From Flavobacteriales bacterium (GTDB taxonomy: Bacteria > Bacteroidota > Bacteroidia > Flavobacteriales_D > Crocinitomicaceae), in assembly GCA_947460825.1 (NCBI GenBank), contig CANHHA010000001.1, positions 149,572 through 213,571 of the forward strand: a stretch of DNA of 64,000 nucleotides. The letters are read 5' to 3'. Positions 45,290 to 55,746 of this stretch are shown in pieces. Below the pieces are notes generated by a model. The model did not search any database, was not told the DNA's origin, and saw only the letters and a program-made list of their open reading frames with translations. Made by a program: the position numbers and the translations under genes. Every line of letters begins with the position of its first letter. The stretch's first letter is position 1.

Positions 45290-45733
45290 TTAACAGCAAC
45301 CACTATTTGGGGTACAACTTGGTTTAGGCAATTCTGCTGAAGGAATACCACAATGATCTGGTGCTAAACACTCAGTAAACAACGGAGTTAAATTGAAGAC
45401 ACCCTCAGAAAATGAAATGCCATAACGTTCAATGGTTTGTCCTTGAAATTCTATTTCAACCGGCTCATCGGTCAGACCGTAATCTAGCTCCCCTTTTTTT
45501 ATAATTCCCAACCACTTTAACGATGTAAGACGGTGGTCGATATCATTTGCCACCCAGAGCTGAAAGGTGATTTTTCGTTCTACGCGCGCCACTCCACCGC
45601 AATCAATAAAGTTTTTACTGATTAAAGCCAATTCAGTGACATGGAAATGGGCAGGAACTAAGGTTCCGTTAGGAAGCATCAGTTTAATGTGAGTAACTTC
45701 CTTTAAGGTAGATTTGAATTCAGACAGTTTCAT
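45290..45733 (-). CDS. ars-operon conserved protein (DUF6428-like) with Cys-rich tail
   Basis: Between arsR and the ACR3 gene; tail CLAPDHCGIPSAELPKPSCTPNSGCC. Confidence 0.65.
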   Translation of the reverse strand: MKLSEFKSTLKEVTHIKLMLPNGTLVPAHFHVTELALISKNFIDCGGVARVERKITFQLWVANDIDHRLTSLKWLGIIKKGELDYGLTDEPVEIEFQGQTIERYGISFSEGVFNLTPLFTECLAPDHCGIPSAELPKPSCTPNSGCC

Positions 45734-46055
45734 CGCAACATGTTTTTGGAATGGATAATTTAATGGAATTAATCAGGGTAAGCATCGTTTCAAGGTGTTC
45801 GTCAGACAAACAATAACACACGGAGGTGCCCGAAATTTGCCCGTTGATTATTCCTGCATTTTTTAGCTCTTGTAAATGCCTCGAAATACTGGCCTGAGCT
45901 AGTGGAAGTTCGTCTACGATATCCCCGCAAATACACGTTCCCTTTTGCAGCAAATAAGATACAATCGACAAACGCGCCGGATGACCTAAGGCTTTAAACA
46001 CCTCCGACAGTGAAAGTACACTCAGCGAATAAGCATCTATTTTTGTAACACCCAT
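45720..46055 (-). CDS. arsR: ArsR-family transcriptional regulator
   Basis: LGHPARLSIVSYLLQKGTCICGDIVDELPLAQASISRHLQELKNAGII. Confidence 0.93.
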   Translation of the reverse strand: MGVTKIDAYSLSVLSLSEVFKALGHPARLSIVSYLLQKGTCICGDIVDELPLAQASISRHLQELKNAGIINGQISGTSVCYCLSDEHLETMLTLINSIKLSIPKTCCDETV

Positions 46056-46067
46056 GATTAACTATAT

Positions 46068-46083
46068 ATCGCAATATTACGAT
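46068..46083. promoter_or_regulatory. candidate ArsR operator
   Basis: ATCGCAATATTACGAT, imperfect palindrome (14/16), 12 bp upstream of the arsR ATG. Confidence 0.5.
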
Positions 46084-46121
46084 TAATAATTGAGGGGCAT
46101 TTATTTTTTCTATTTTTACCT

Positions 46122-46451
46122 ATGATTATTTCCATCACAGGCTTAAGGCCTAAGTCTATTCTGCATAGCATTCCCTTTTGGTTTCGGGCAATCCCTTCGT
46201 TTAATCAGGCTAAAAATGCGCCGGGCAATCAGTTCTGTGAGGTAAAACGAATACAAGGCATACAACATACCTTAACCGCATGGAACGACATGGGAACCTT
46301 GCGTGCGTTTGTAGGTTCAGGGCCTCATTTAAACGCTGTAAAATCTTTTCGAAAAATAGCCACGGGAAGCACCTATCATTATGAAAGTGACACCATTCCT
46401 ACGTGGGAAGAAGCGCGACGTTTGTGGGAAGCAAATTATAAGGAGTATTAA
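46122..46451 (+). CDS. DUF3291-like (monooxygenase-like) hypothetical protein
   Basis: HTLTAWNDMGTLRAFVGSGPHLNAVKSFRKIA. Confidence 0.6.
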   Translation: MIISITGLRPKSILHSIPFWFRAIPSFNQAKNAPGNQFCEVKRIQGIQHTLTAWNDMGTLRAFVGSGPHLNAVKSFRKIATGSTYHYESDTIPTWEEARRLWEANYKEY

Positions 46452-46500
46452 AATTCACAGGGTGCGGAATGAATTCCACACCCTGTTAATAAAACGCTGT

Positions 46501-49431
46501 CTACTCTTTTATCACTTTATACACCCCTTGCTGGCCGTTAACGCTAATTCGCAATGAATAAACACCTGCACTCAAGGCTTGGGTATTTAGGGTTGTTTTA
46601 CCCAATCCCTTACCGTTTTGCACCAAGCGACCGCGCGCATCAAGCAATTCAAACTGAAAGGCATTCGCGATATCAATCGTTAAGGTGCCTTGCATTGGAT
46701 TTGGGTACACTGAGGCATTAATCGTCGATTCCCCTACTCCAGCACCGCACTGATTCACAATAATGTTTGCTGAAACCACCGTTTCACACGTCCCGTCAGA
46801 AACAACACAACTGTATTGCGATGTGGCACCGGGCGTTACCGTAATACTTGCCGTATTTCCCAAGACAGATGGCCCATCATACCACGTGTAGGTGTTTCCT
46901 CCGCCCGCGGTAATTGTTGCTGTTTCTCCAACACAAATGGTTGTTCCTGGTGTAATGGTGGCTATAAGTTCGGTTGAACCTGAAATCGCTCGCGTATAGG
47001 TTTGTACACAGCCGCTTCCCGAGGTCCGAATACGAGCCACATAGGTTCCTGCTGGAAGATTACCAAAGGTTGGCGAGGCCTGATAGTTGACTCCATCAAG
47101 ACTATATTCATAGGTTGGTGGAACTCCACCCGTAGGGCTTGTAAATACAATGGTCCCGTTGTTTTGTCCGCAGGTACTATTTGTTTTTGTGCAGGTTGCT
47201 GCAGGTTTGGCATTAACGACTATCGGTAAATAAATTCCCGCAGTTCGACAAGAACCATCAGCAAATAAATAGATGCGTCGATTAGCCACTTGATTAAACG
47301 TAAAGGTATTTGCTGCGGTATTGTGGGTAGAAATAACGGTAGTAAAGGGATCGTCGGTAATGTACCATAAATAGCTATTGGTATTGGTAGATCCCGAACC
47401 ATTCACTGTAATTTGTCCTCCGGTACAGATTGCGGATTCAGAAAATGTAAAATTGGCAACAGGATTTGGTCCATTCGAGGTAAGCACATCCATCCAAAGG
47501 CTAGTCATGATGGTTGGATTAATATCCGTTGTTGGATGCCACGTTCCCGTGGTATTAGTCAAGCCCCCGTAATAACATTTTAAGGTACTTAAGCCACTGG
47601 CATTGGTTCCATTTCGCTGATTTATGTCAACACACATGAACGTTACCGTGTCTTGCGGAGAGCCATAAAACAACTCAAAAGTCACCCAGAAGTTTCCAGT
47701 TACGGTAGGTGGATTGGTGAAATCAAATTCGTTGTAAAACCCTGCGTCCATATCAGCAATCAGTAAGGTATCTGTAACTAATACCGTCCCAGGATTTCCG
47801 GCATTGTCTTGCTGAACACGGATTTTCACGAGGCCATTTCCAGAGGAATTCACGGCCTTAATGATTGGCATGCGAAGCCTTCTCACTTGTGTTGAAGCTG
47901 GCGCCGTATATCGGTCCGCATATTGATGAATCAACGAGGTATTTGTTGAAGAAAAGCGGCCAGAACCCGGAAGGAAACCCCAACCGGTAGACCAATTGTA
48001 ATACGCGTAGTCTTCTGTAATTGGATTATAATTTCTAAGGGTATCACACGCTGTGCCCGGCGCAGCTCCAACTACCTGCACATGGGCGGTTTTCGTCTCG
48101 GTATCAGACCCGAACGCATTGGTAGCGGTAAGCGAAACCGTGTAGGTTCCCACCGCATTAAATACGGCACTTGGGTTTTGGTTATTGCTGTTCGCAGCAC
48201 CCCCTCCAAAATTCCACGTCCATGAGGTTGGAACATTCGTTGACGCATCAAAAAAGTTAACGGAGCCTCCCACAGGAATAATAATTGGATTTGAAATATC
48301 TGCTGTAAAATCAGCCACCGGAGGTGTATTGGTAGGGTCACAACCCGGAGAAAGCAACAAGGAAGCGCGGGCACCAGTGAGGGTATTGAGCATGTAATTT
48401 GCTTGCGCCTGTGAAAACATTACCGTGCAATTGCTGTAATCCATATAGTTCTCGTATTGCGTTTGCGTAGAACCACAAGTCATTTGATTTCCAGAACATG
48501 ATCCGGAGTAATTAAACGAGGGACCGATGGTGTTTGGTGTATCGTTAAAACCGTCATCTAAGGCACAGCTACCCGAACCACCCCACGTATGATCAAGTCC
48601 CAAATAATGTCCGATTTCATGCGTAAGCACATTGTCGTTATTCATTCCAATGTTATAATCTAAAACAATTCCATCAATGGAAGCACCTGGCAACATGTTA
48701 TTGGTTGGACGATAGGCATAGCCCGCCGTTCCGGAATTCGCACCATTGGAAATATCGCATATCCAAACATTCAGGTACTTATTTCTATCCCAAATCTGAG
48801 AACCTCCCGTAGCAGAAGCTTTCATCTTATTCTCTTCTCCGCCGTTATGATTGTAATAATCTTCATTGGTCGAGACACGAATAACCCCTTGCTCCGCTAG
48901 GGGAACGCCTGCGGCATCCTTGGTGGCTAAACAGAAATTGATATTCACATCGGCAGGAACAAAACCAAAATTTGTTCGTGCGTTCGCTGCATCTTGATTC
49001 ATGAGTTGAAAATCCTCTTGGATGTCATTGAATACTTGCATAATGAGTGCATTCGACACATTCTCTGCCGGATTATTTGGATTATGTACCACATGAAAAA
49101 TAACCGAAATGGTATTAATCCCAGGTGTTTTCTCAGGTTTGTAAGGTTTAGTTTTTGCGGCTTCTTCTAAGTACGATTGATTGAACTCTGCCCATTTCCC
49201 GATTTCCTCGTAATATTTCTTAGTCAATTCATGCGAGGCACAGGAATGCTGGTTCAATCCATGATTTCTTGGAGCTAGGGGCTTGTCAATGTTTGGTGTA
49301 ATTGCCGTTATGCTGATTGATTTTTTGGTACTGTTTGGCAAAGAATTGACGGGGCCAGGTTGTATGTTTTGCGCATTGATTCCGATAGAAGTTAGGGCAA
49401 AAAATAAGGCAGAAAGGTATATTTTTCTCAT
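46501..49431 (-). CDS. secreted M43-like zinc metalloprotease with PKD domain and T9SS C-terminal sorting domain
   Basis: VLTHEIGHYLGLDHTWGG; PKD region; C-term VYPNPMQGTLTIDI...GVYSLRISVNGQQGVYKVIKE. Confidence 0.9.
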   Translation of the reverse strand: MRKIYLSALFFALTSIGINAQNIQPGPVNSLPNSTKKSISITAITPNIDKPLAPRNHGLNQHSCASHELTKKYYEEIGKWAEFNQSYLEEAAKTKPYKPEKTPGINTISVIFHVVHNPNNPAENVSNALIMQVFNDIQEDFQLMNQDAANARTNFGFVPADVNINFCLATKDAAGVPLAEQGVIRVSTNEDYYNHNGGEENKMKASATGGSQIWDRNKYLNVWICDISNGANSGTAGYAYRPTNNMLPGASIDGIVLDYNIGMNNDNVLTHEIGHYLGLDHTWGGSGSCALDDGFNDTPNTIGPSFNYSGSCSGNQMTCGSTQTQYENYMDYSNCTVMFSQAQANYMLNTLTGARASLLLSPGCDPTNTPPVADFTADISNPIIIPVGGSVNFFDASTNVPTSWTWNFGGGAANSNNQNPSAVFNAVGTYTVSLTATNAFGSDTETKTAHVQVVGAAPGTACDTLRNYNPITEDYAYYNWSTGWGFLPGSGRFSSTNTSLIHQYADRYTAPASTQVRRLRMPIIKAVNSSGNGLVKIRVQQDNAGNPGTVLVTDTLLIADMDAGFYNEFDFTNPPTVTGNFWVTFELFYGSPQDTVTFMCVDINQRNGTNASGLSTLKCYYGGLTNTTGTWHPTTDINPTIMTSLWMDVLTSNGPNPVANFTFSESAICTGGQITVNGSGSTNTNSYLWYITDDPFTTVISTHNTAANTFTFNQVANRRIYLFADGSCRTAGIYLPIVVNAKPAATCTKTNSTCGQNNGTIVFTSPTGGVPPTYEYSLDGVNYQASPTFGNLPAGTYVARIRTSGSGCVQTYTRAISGSTELIATITPGTTICVGETATITAGGGNTYTWYDGPSVLGNTASITVTPGATSQYSCVVSDGTCETVVSANIIVNQCGAGVGESTINASVYPNPMQGTLTIDIANAFQFELLDARGRLVQNGKGLGKTTLNTQALSAGVYSLRISVNGQQGVYKVIKE

Positions 49432-49520
49432 GGTAGAAGGTGTTTTAGTTCCGTGAATTTACAAAATAAAACAGGTAAAAAATAGATTCAACTAATTTTG
49501 TTTTGTTATAACTTAGCCAA

Positions 49521-51122
49521 ATGAAAGACAACATTGAATGGATCAGAAATAACAAGACGAATAAGTCCACTGCATTTTCAAGCGAAGAGAAGAAAGCGTT
49601 AAACTTGGAAGGACTTCTTCCGTACAAGCAAACCACACAAGAACTTCAAGAACAGCGTGTGATCCAAAATCTTGAACGAAAACCGAACGATATTGAACGA
49701 TACTTGTATTTATCGGCCTTACAAGCTCGAAATGAACGCCTTTTTTATCGTGTAGTCATCAATAATATTGAACGGCTACTCCCAATTATTTATACCCCTA
49801 CAGTTGGAGAAGCATGTAAAGCGTTTTCTCATGTTTACACCGAAGCTAAAGGATTTTATATTACCCCGGAAGATAAGGGCAACATCTTTAATATACTGGG
49901 TAATTGGCCAGAGGAAGCAATAAAAGTAATTGTTGTAACGGATGGTGAGCGAATTCTAGGCTTAGGGGACCTTGGAGCCAATGGCATGGGGATTCCAATT
50001 GGGAAACTCATTCTGTATGCCGCTTGTGGAGGAATACATCCATCTGCGTGCCTACCGGTAATGATTGATGTAGGCACAAATAATGAAGAATTGCGTAACG
50101 ACCCCCTCTACTTAGGGCTTCCTAAATCACGCCTTGGAGGTCAAGAATACCTTGACTTTATGGATGAATTCATGGAGGCAGTTACCAAAAGATTCCCGGG
50201 AGTTTTAGTACAATTTGAAGATTTCTTGACGCCCAATGCGTTCGCATTGCTGGATCGTTATCAATTTAAGTATCGGTGTTTTAATGATGACATTCAAGGA
50301 ACAGCTGCAGTTGCCTTAGCTGGCCTCATGTGTTCAACCCGAATTACAGAAATTCCTCTTCAAGAAAACCGGTTTCTTTTCCTAGGTGGTGGCTCTGCGG
50401 CAACTGGAATTGCCGATTTGTTAGTTAAAGGACTTATGCTAAATGGCTTAACGGAGGAACAGGCCTATAATCAAATCGCCATGTGCGATATTCATGGACT
50501 CATTGTCAGCGAACGAACGGACTTACAAGCCCATAACCTACCCTATGCTAAGAACCAATCGGGATTGAGTTTTTTAGAAACAATCCAGCAATTTAAACCA
50601 ACGGCCTTGATCGGTGCAACCGGCGCAGGCGGTGCGTTTACCAAAGAAATCATTGAAGCCATGTCATCCATCAATAATTGTCCGGTGATATTTGCCCTAT
50701 CAAACCCGACATCTAAAGCTGAATGTACTGCCGAGCAAGCGTACACGTGGAGTAAAGGAAAAGCTATTTTTGTAAGTGGTAGTCCGTTTTCGAATGTGAC
50801 GTTTGAGGGAAAAACCTTTGATCCGGGGCAAGGAAACAACGCCTACATTTTTCCAGGATTAGGGCTGGGTATTGTAGCGGCTCAGATTGAACATGTAAAT
50901 GATGAACTATTAATTACTGCCGCGCATGCACTTGCTCAATTGGTAGAGGTAGAAGATTTAGCCAAGGGCTCACTTTACCCGCCAATCCATGAAATACGTG
51001 AAGTATCTATTGAAATCGCCAAAGCGGTAATGAAAAATGCAATAGGCCAAGGTCTTACAGGAATTAAAGAAACCGAAATCGAAGGACTAATCAAGCAAGA
51101 GCTTTACGATCCGACGTACTAG
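49521..51122 (+). CDS. maeA: NAD-dependent malic enzyme
   Basis: LLPIIYTPTVGEACK; DGERILGLGDLGANGMGIPIGKL; CFNDDIQGTAAVALAG. Confidence 0.95.
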   Translation: MKDNIEWIRNNKTNKSTAFSSEEKKALNLEGLLPYKQTTQELQEQRVIQNLERKPNDIERYLYLSALQARNERLFYRVVINNIERLLPIIYTPTVGEACKAFSHVYTEAKGFYITPEDKGNIFNILGNWPEEAIKVIVVTDGERILGLGDLGANGMGIPIGKLILYAACGGIHPSACLPVMIDVGTNNEELRNDPLYLGLPKSRLGGQEYLDFMDEFMEAVTKRFPGVLVQFEDFLTPNAFALLDRYQFKYRCFNDDIQGTAAVALAGLMCSTRITEIPLQENRFLFLGGGSAATGIADLLVKGLMLNGLTEEQAYNQIAMCDIHGLIVSERTDLQAHNLPYAKNQSGLSFLETIQQFKPTALIGATGAGGAFTKEIIEAMSSINNCPVIFALSNPTSKAECTAEQAYTWSKGKAIFVSGSPFSNVTFEGKTFDPGQGNNAYIFPGLGLGIVAAQIEHVNDELLITAAHALAQLVEVEDLAKGSLYPPIHEIREVSIEIAKAVMKNAIGQGLTGIKETEIEGLIKQELYDPTY

Positions 51123-51784
51123 ACTTTCAAGTTCCCCATCCCGCCATCTACGGCTAACACTTGTCCTGTAATCCAAGCACTTTCTTCACCGAGCAGAAAG
51201 GTTATTGCGTTGGCCAAATCAGTCGTATTCCCCAATCGTTTTAGTGGGTGCCGTTGTGCTCCTGCCTCAATTTTCTCTGGTGTGTTTGTCAGTTTTTCTG
51301 CCATCGGAGTTTGGGTAAGCGACGGTGCAACCACATTCACGCGAATTTTTGGTGCCCATTCCGCAGCCAAAGACCTTGCGAATCCCTCAACAGCTGCTTT
51401 TACAGAAGCGACTGAGGCATGAAATGGCATTCCTGTAGTTGCAGCAACACTGGAAATCAGGACAACACTTGATCCCTCATTTAAATTCGACTGATACGTT
51501 TTCAACACATTCACTGCTCCTAATACATGAATATTAAAATCCGACTGGAAATCTTCTAATTTCAGGGACCGAAACGGTTTCAAGTTGATTGATCCGGGAA
51601 AGTATACGATGCCATCAAAGCGGTCATCAATAGCAGGTAAAGCGCTCAAATAGTCTGTCAGTTCATAATCCGAAAAGGATTCAACTCTAGAAAGTTGAGT
51701 AACCTCATACCCCTTGTCGAGTAAGGTAGATTTTGTCGTTTGAGCGATCGCCGATGAAGCACCGACCAGTAAGAAATGTTTCAT
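51119..51784 (-). CDS. short-chain dehydrogenase/reductase
   Basis: N-terminal GASSAIAQ; SSVAATTGMPFHASVASVKAAVEGFARSLAAEWAPKIRVNVVAPS. Confidence 0.88.
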   Translation of the reverse strand: MKHFLLVGASSAIAQTTKSTLLDKGYEVTQLSRVESFSDYELTDYLSALPAIDDRFDGIVYFPGSINLKPFRSLKLEDFQSDFNIHVLGAVNVLKTYQSNLNEGSSVVLISSVAATTGMPFHASVASVKAAVEGFARSLAAEWAPKIRVNVVAPSLTQTPMAEKLTNTPEKIEAGAQRHPLKRLGNTTDLANAITFLLGEESAWITGQVLAVDGGMGNLKV

Positions 51785-51817
51785 GCAGAATAAACACCAA
51801 AGGCATTTAGATGTTCA

Positions 51818-53395
51818 CTAATGACCATCAGAGACCACAACTTTTTCTTTCTTTTTATAACGAATGAGATATACGACTGGAAAGATGATAAGCACCATCA
51901 ATCCCACCATAAAAAAACCATGATCATAACTCACCAAGGCCTGTTGTTTAAATAGCATGCCTTCCAGCGATTGATTCGCCAAGGCCTCCGCTTGGTCCAT
52001 AGAAAAGCCGCGCGCTAAAAAATTCTGCTTGATCATTGAAATACGCTCTGCGGTTTGTTGGGAATAATCCGTTACATACCCGAGCATTGAACCTCGGACC
52101 TGTGCGTTTTTTTGCGTTAAAAAAAGATTAATCAAGGCAATTCCCACCGCACCCCCTAATTGTCGAACTGCATTTGAAAGACCAACGGCCTGACCAATAT
52201 CTCTAGGATTTAACCCAGCCACAGACAGCGTAATGATTGGAGACATCATGCAAGCCATTCCGATGCCGCGCAGCACAAATGGAAAGTAAAAATCCCCTTG
52301 CGATGACGTTGGCGAAGAAAAGGACAACATCATTAAAAACACAACGGTTAGTCCTGCGCCGGTCCAAATAATTGTTTTTGGATTCACCCCATTACCTAAC
52401 ATTTTACCCACTATGGGCATAGTAATCGCAGAAAACAATGCCCCCGGAATCATAAACATACCGGTTTGAGTTGCGGTCCAACCCAGTGAAATTTGAACGA
52501 ATAAGGGAAAAATAAACACGGAACCAAAGAGAATCAAGCCCAATAGAAAATTCAAGACACTTCCCAATACCAGGTTATAATTTTTATAGAGCCTCAAATT
52601 TACTGCCGCATAGTCAATACTCAACGAACGCTTAACCAAGAGCACAAATCCCAAAATGGCAAGAAAGATAAAGAACACGATTTCCGAACTATCAAACCAA
52701 TCCTTCGAATTTCCTTCTTCTAAAACGAATTGTAAACTACCTACCCCAAGAACTAAAAACAAAATTCCCCAGTAATCGATGCGCTTGGGTTTAACTGCAG
52801 AAGGATCATTGGTAACGAATGAATACGAAAGAAAAGCCGCGATAATTCCGATCGGTACATTCACAAAGAAAATCCAGTGCCAACTGAAATTGTCCGTGAT
52901 TAATCCACCAATGGTGGGTCCAAACGTAGGTCCCATGATGATTCCCATTCCAAAAATCGCATTCGCCATTCCTATTTTTTCTGGAGGAAAGGCTCCCATG
53001 ATAATGGTTTGTGCATTGGAAAGCAATCCTCCTCCACCTAATCCTTGAATAAATCGCCAAAACACCAAGGTCCATAAGCTGGTTGACATACCACACATGA
53101 GGGACGAAAAAGTGAAGATGATAACGGACGTGGTGAAATATGCTTTTCTTCCAAAGTAGTTGGAAAGCATCCCTGTCAGTGGGATAATAATCACATTAGA
53201 AATGCCATATGCCGTAACCACCCAAGCAATTTCTGTGGTGGTTGCTCCAATGCTACCCGAAATTTCTCGCAGCGACACATTCACTACGGTTGCATCAATT
53301 AATTCAAGTAAGGCACACGTGATCGCGGTAAGTACCAAAATCACACGGGCAGCTCCTTGCGGATAGCTTAAGGCAGGGGCAGTCAGTTGACTCAT
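51818..53395 (-). CDS. DHA2-family (EmrB-type) MFS transporter
   Basis: LLELIDATVVNVSLREISGSIGATTTEIAWVVTAYGISNVIIIPLTGMLS. Confidence 0.92.
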   Translation of the reverse strand: MSQLTAPALSYPQGAARVILVLTAITCALLELIDATVVNVSLREISGSIGATTTEIAWVVTAYGISNVIIIPLTGMLSNYFGRKAYFTTSVIIFTFSSLMCGMSTSLWTLVFWRFIQGLGGGGLLSNAQTIIMGAFPPEKIGMANAIFGMGIIMGPTFGPTIGGLITDNFSWHWIFFVNVPIGIIAAFLSYSFVTNDPSAVKPKRIDYWGILFLVLGVGSLQFVLEEGNSKDWFDSSEIVFFIFLAILGFVLLVKRSLSIDYAAVNLRLYKNYNLVLGSVLNFLLGLILFGSVFIFPLFVQISLGWTATQTGMFMIPGALFSAITMPIVGKMLGNGVNPKTIIWTGAGLTVVFLMMLSFSSPTSSQGDFYFPFVLRGIGMACMMSPIITLSVAGLNPRDIGQAVGLSNAVRQLGGAVGIALINLFLTQKNAQVRGSMLGYVTDYSQQTAERISMIKQNFLARGFSMDQAEALANQSLEGMLFKQQALVSYDHGFFMVGLMVLIIFPVVYLIRYKKKEKVVVSDGH

Positions 53396-53396
53396 C

Positions 53397-54482
53397 TTAT
53401 TTTACCGAAACAGAAACAAATGCACTTAAACCAGGCAACAACAAGGCACGTTGCTCAGCTGTCAATCCAATTAGTTTAATTTTCACAGGCACGCGTTGAA
53501 CGATTTTCACAAAATTACCAGTTGAGTTATCAGGAGGTAATAAGGAGAACTTTGCACCCGTTGCTCCGATATAAGAATCCACCTTACCGGTTATGCTCAA
53601 CGAAGGATACGCATCAAGTTTAACTGCTACGGATTGATTCATTTTAATATGTTCAATTTGTGTTTCTTTGAAATTTGCAGTAACCCACAAGGTGGTATTA
53701 TCAATGGCGGAACAAACCGGTGTACCAACCGTAACAAACTGACCTTGATCAACGCTACGCTTGGAGACAAGACCATCACATGGTGCCTTAACAATGGTAT
53801 ACCCCAATTGTGTTTTAGCCAACGACAACTCCGCACTGCGTTGCTTCACCAAGGCCTCCGCTAATGCAATCATAGATTTTTGTCCTGTAGCCTGGGATTT
53901 CACCCCTGCACTTTGGGCAGATGAAGCCTTATATTGGTTTGTAGCTGCTTTAAATTGTGCTTCGGCCACGGCTAATTCAGCTTCGATGGCATCAAGTTCT
54001 GCTTTGGTGGCTGCCTTTGACGCATACATGTTTTTGATTCGTTTGTAATCCTCCTTGATTTTATTCATTCGAGTTTTCGCTACATCAATATTTTGAGCTG
54101 TCGTTTCGCTAGAAAGAAATGCGGCAGAGGCATTCAAATCGCCCGCATCCGCGTTATTCTTCACGGCGACTAAATTAGCCTTCGCATTTTCCAAGGCTGC
54201 ATCGGCTTGAAGCACACGCGCTTGAAACTCATCGTCATTAATGATTAATAAGGTATCCCCTTTCTTCACCATGGTATTATCGGTAAACCGAACTTCCTTC
54301 ACATAACCCGACACGCTGGTACGAATCGGAATGATATCGGCATCAATCTGTGCATTATCCGTGGTTTCAAATCCTTTAGAACGGATGTAAAAAAATACGC
54401 CGACAATCAAGGCCAATCCAAGTATGCTACCGATAATTAAAAGTCGTTTCCGTTTTCCTGTTTTTTTCGTTGAATCTTCCAT
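53397..54482 (-). CDS. HlyD/EmrA-type membrane fusion protein
   Basis: TDNAQIDADIIPIRTSVSGYVKEVRFTDNTMVKKGDTLLIIND; TIVKAPCDGLVSKRSVDQGQFV. Confidence 0.93.
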   Translation of the reverse strand: MEDSTKKTGKRKRLLIIGSILGLALIVGVFFYIRSKGFETTDNAQIDADIIPIRTSVSGYVKEVRFTDNTMVKKGDTLLIINDDEFQARVLQADAALENAKANLVAVKNNADAGDLNASAAFLSSETTAQNIDVAKTRMNKIKEDYKRIKNMYASKAATKAELDAIEAELAVAEAQFKAATNQYKASSAQSAGVKSQATGQKSMIALAEALVKQRSAELSLAKTQLGYTIVKAPCDGLVSKRSVDQGQFVTVGTPVCSAIDNTTLWVTANFKETQIEHIKMNQSVAVKLDAYPSLSITGKVDSYIGATGAKFSLLPPDNSTGNFVKIVQRVPVKIKLIGLTAEQRALLLPGLSAFVSVSVK

Positions 54483-54483
54483 T

Positions 54484-55746
54484 TTAAAAATTTATTAATC
54501 CCATTGTTATATTATAATTCGACCACGCACTGATTCTTTTAATTTCATGAACTTTTGCATTCAAGCGTGCAGCCATTTCATCATTTAATTGGATTAGATA
54601 AACTGTTGCAGTGATTTTTCCATTGGCCAATTGGGCCGCGGATACCGCAGATATTTCTCCTTTTTTAGCCATTATCAATGCATCTAATTTCATCAATTGA
54701 TCTAAGGCGCTGAGCTGGGAAGAATAGGTCGATAGTGTAATCTCGATGTTCTTATTAAGCTGATCACGCTGGATTTCTAACATCTTCTTATTTAAATCAA
54801 AGGATCGCTGTTCCCGTCCTAAGCCATAAAGGGTTGAGATATTCCAACGTAGTGAAACATTACCCGAGCCAAAAAATCGAAGCTCTTGGTTAATGAAATT
54901 TGGTCCGGGTCGACCATAATTACCTACTGCACCCACATACAATTTAGGAAGCGCCACATTCGTCGCAAGCTTGTAACGCTCGTCCAATAAAGATTCTTGC
55001 ATTAACAAAAGCTTGGTTTCCGGACGCATAATACTCATAACGATTGAAGACCCACCCGCAGGAATTAAACTCAAGGTAGTTTTGGGGGTAATTTCTTTTC
55101 CTGTCATTAAGGTTAAGGAAGCGCAAAGACCGTTCAAATTCTCGGTGGCTTCAATGAGGTTTTGTTGTGTTTTCAATAATTCGACTTCAATCTCATCCAA
55201 ATTTGTTTGTAACATTAATCCATTCGAAACTGCCGCGGCAACGCTGGTAGAACGTTGCATTAAATTATCCTTGAACAACTCAAGCATTGAAATATTCTCT
55301 TTAGCCAACAACATGGCCATGTAGATTTGATTTACGCGGTCAGCTGTCTTGTATAATTCTACGGTGTTTTTCTGAATTTCAATCTCCGTGGAAAGCGCTT
55401 CTAGGCGTTGTTGTCTTTTTCCGATTCCACCATCAAATACAAGTTGCTCCATCGACAAGGACCCTAAATACGCATCATGCGGGAAGTTTGTAGTGAATCC
55501 CGGGATATTAAACTGAACCACCTCTGACTGATAGGTAGCCGACGCATTCAGATTTAGTTTAGGTAACCATGCTTCGCGAATGGCCGATACCTTAATTGCT
55601 TGCTGCGTCTTGTATAATTCCGACTGCTTGTAGATAGGGAAATTTCGTTTAGTCCATTGAATGCATGAATCCAACGAAATAGATGTTTCTTGAGCGAAAT
55701 AAAAATTTAAACTAAAAAACAAAAACAAATAAGTTAAAAACTTCAT
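54484..55746 (-). CDS. TolC-family outer membrane efflux protein
   Basis: Signal peptide, long coiled-coil regions, operon with HlyD and DHA2 genes. Confidence 0.88.
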   Translation of the reverse strand: MKFLTYLFLFFSLNFYFAQETSISLDSCIQWTKRNFPIYKQSELYKTQQAIKVSAIREAWLPKLNLNASATYQSEVVQFNIPGFTTNFPHDAYLGSLSMEQLVFDGGIGKRQQRLEALSTEIEIQKNTVELYKTADRVNQIYMAMLLAKENISMLELFKDNLMQRSTSVAAAVSNGLMLQTNLDEIEVELLKTQQNLIEATENLNGLCASLTLMTGKEITPKTTLSLIPAGGSSIVMSIMRPETKLLLMQESLLDERYKLATNVALPKLYVGAVGNYGRPGPNFINQELRFFGSGNVSLRWNISTLYGLGREQRSFDLNKKMLEIQRDQLNKNIEITLSTYSSQLSALDQLMKLDALIMAKKGEISAVSAAQLANGKITATVYLIQLNDEMAARLNAKVHEIKRISAWSNYNITMGLINF

